Assembly (NCBI GenBank): GCA_023264015.1
Contig: JALQTJ010000013.1
Location: forward strand, 1-35,044
Direction of reading: 5' to 3'
Length of the DNA: 35,044 nt
From: Flavobacteriaceae bacterium
GTDB lineage: Bacteria; Bacteroidota; Bacteroidia; Flavobacteriales; Flavobacteriaceae
Shown: piece by piece, positions 34,871-35,044 of the stretch
Layout: every line of letters begins with the position of its first letter
Numbering within the stretch: the stretch's first letter is position 1
Translations under genes and position numbers: made by a program
Notes under the pieces: generated by a model
Databases searched by the model: none
Told to the model about the DNA's origin: nothing
Seen by the model: only the letters and a program-made list of their open reading frames with translations

Positions 34871-35044
34871 ATGCCGAAAAAAATCAGACTAGGAATACTA
34901 GGAGGAGGGGGTGATTCACTTATTGGAATTGTCCATAGAATCGCCTCATTTATGAATGACAACTACAGTATTGTCGGAGGGGTATTTAATCCAGACCCAG
35001 CGATCAGTGTTGAATTTGCCAAGGAGATTGATATTCCTACCAAC
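34871..35044 (+). CDS. Gfo/Idh/MocA family oxidoreductase (partial, 5' end)
   Basis: Only the first 58 codons are in the window. They read MPKKIRLGILGGGGDSLIG, a nucleotide-binding glycine loop, then IVHRIASFMNDNYSIVGGVF, matching the N-terminus of NAD(P)-dependent sugar oxidoreductases of this family. The gene lies 6 nt after the MFS permease, so they share an operon. The remaining length and any signal or lipid anchor cannot be seen. Confidence 0.85.
   Translation, partial: MPKKIRLGILGGGGDSLIGIVHRIASFMNDNYSIVGGVFNPDPAISVEFAKEIDIPTN

Overview
The window looks like chromosomal DNA of a Bacteroidota bacterium, most likely Flavobacteriales (Cryomorphaceae-like; the rank is an inference). Reasons: start codons generally lack Shine-Dalgarno sequences; the Bacteroidota -7 promoter element TAnnTTTG recurs upstream of genes; nrdB precedes nrdA; and there are families typical of the phylum (DUF4286, DUF3109, SDR-type threonine dehydrogenase, a short Zn-ribbon protein). 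It is mostly housekeeping sequence, with no prophage, transposase or CRISPR array.

Layout. 1-376: a 97-bp direct repeat (period 153 bp) full of hairpins, downstream of a minus-strand tRNA-Leu(CAA). 495-8425: translation and core metabolism on the plus strand (prs-rplY, pth-ribF, then the tight run serS-DUF4286-rsmA-mgtE-hydroxyacid dehydrogenase). 8426-8625: a convergent, hairpin-rich spacer with a possible small RNA. 8626-10391 (minus): an SSAT-like acetyltransferase and aspartate kinase. 10502-19522: a 9-kb DNA-repair island holding the ligase-associated set (MBL exonuclease, ATP-dependent ligase, Lhr-type helicase, MPE/PdeM phosphoesterase) and then mfd. The helicase is cut in two by one in-frame TAG. 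19524-24954: an ACT-like protein, yraN, metG, a histone-deacetylase-like gene, a tail-less ssb, a Zn-ribbon protein and a lipoprotein. 25017-31117: threonine dehydrogenase, a sterol-desaturase-family hydroxylase with DUF3109, and class Ia ribonucleotide reductase (nrdB-nrdA). 31206-35044: a sugar-oxidation-like cluster (GMC oxidoreductase with its Tat-type small subunit, divergent from an MFS permease and a Gfo/Idh/MocA oxidoreductase cut by the window end).

The observations most worth following are the amber interruption of the Lhr helicase, a 24-bp near-palindrome shared by two divergent promoter regions (yraN/metG and ssb/Zn-ribbon), the nested inverted-repeat unit by tRNA-Leu, and several genes whose -7 element lies only 4-9 nt before the start codon, which predicts leaderless mRNAs. 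I do not see a clearly new multi-gene system; the ligase-associated cluster is an already described repair operon type.
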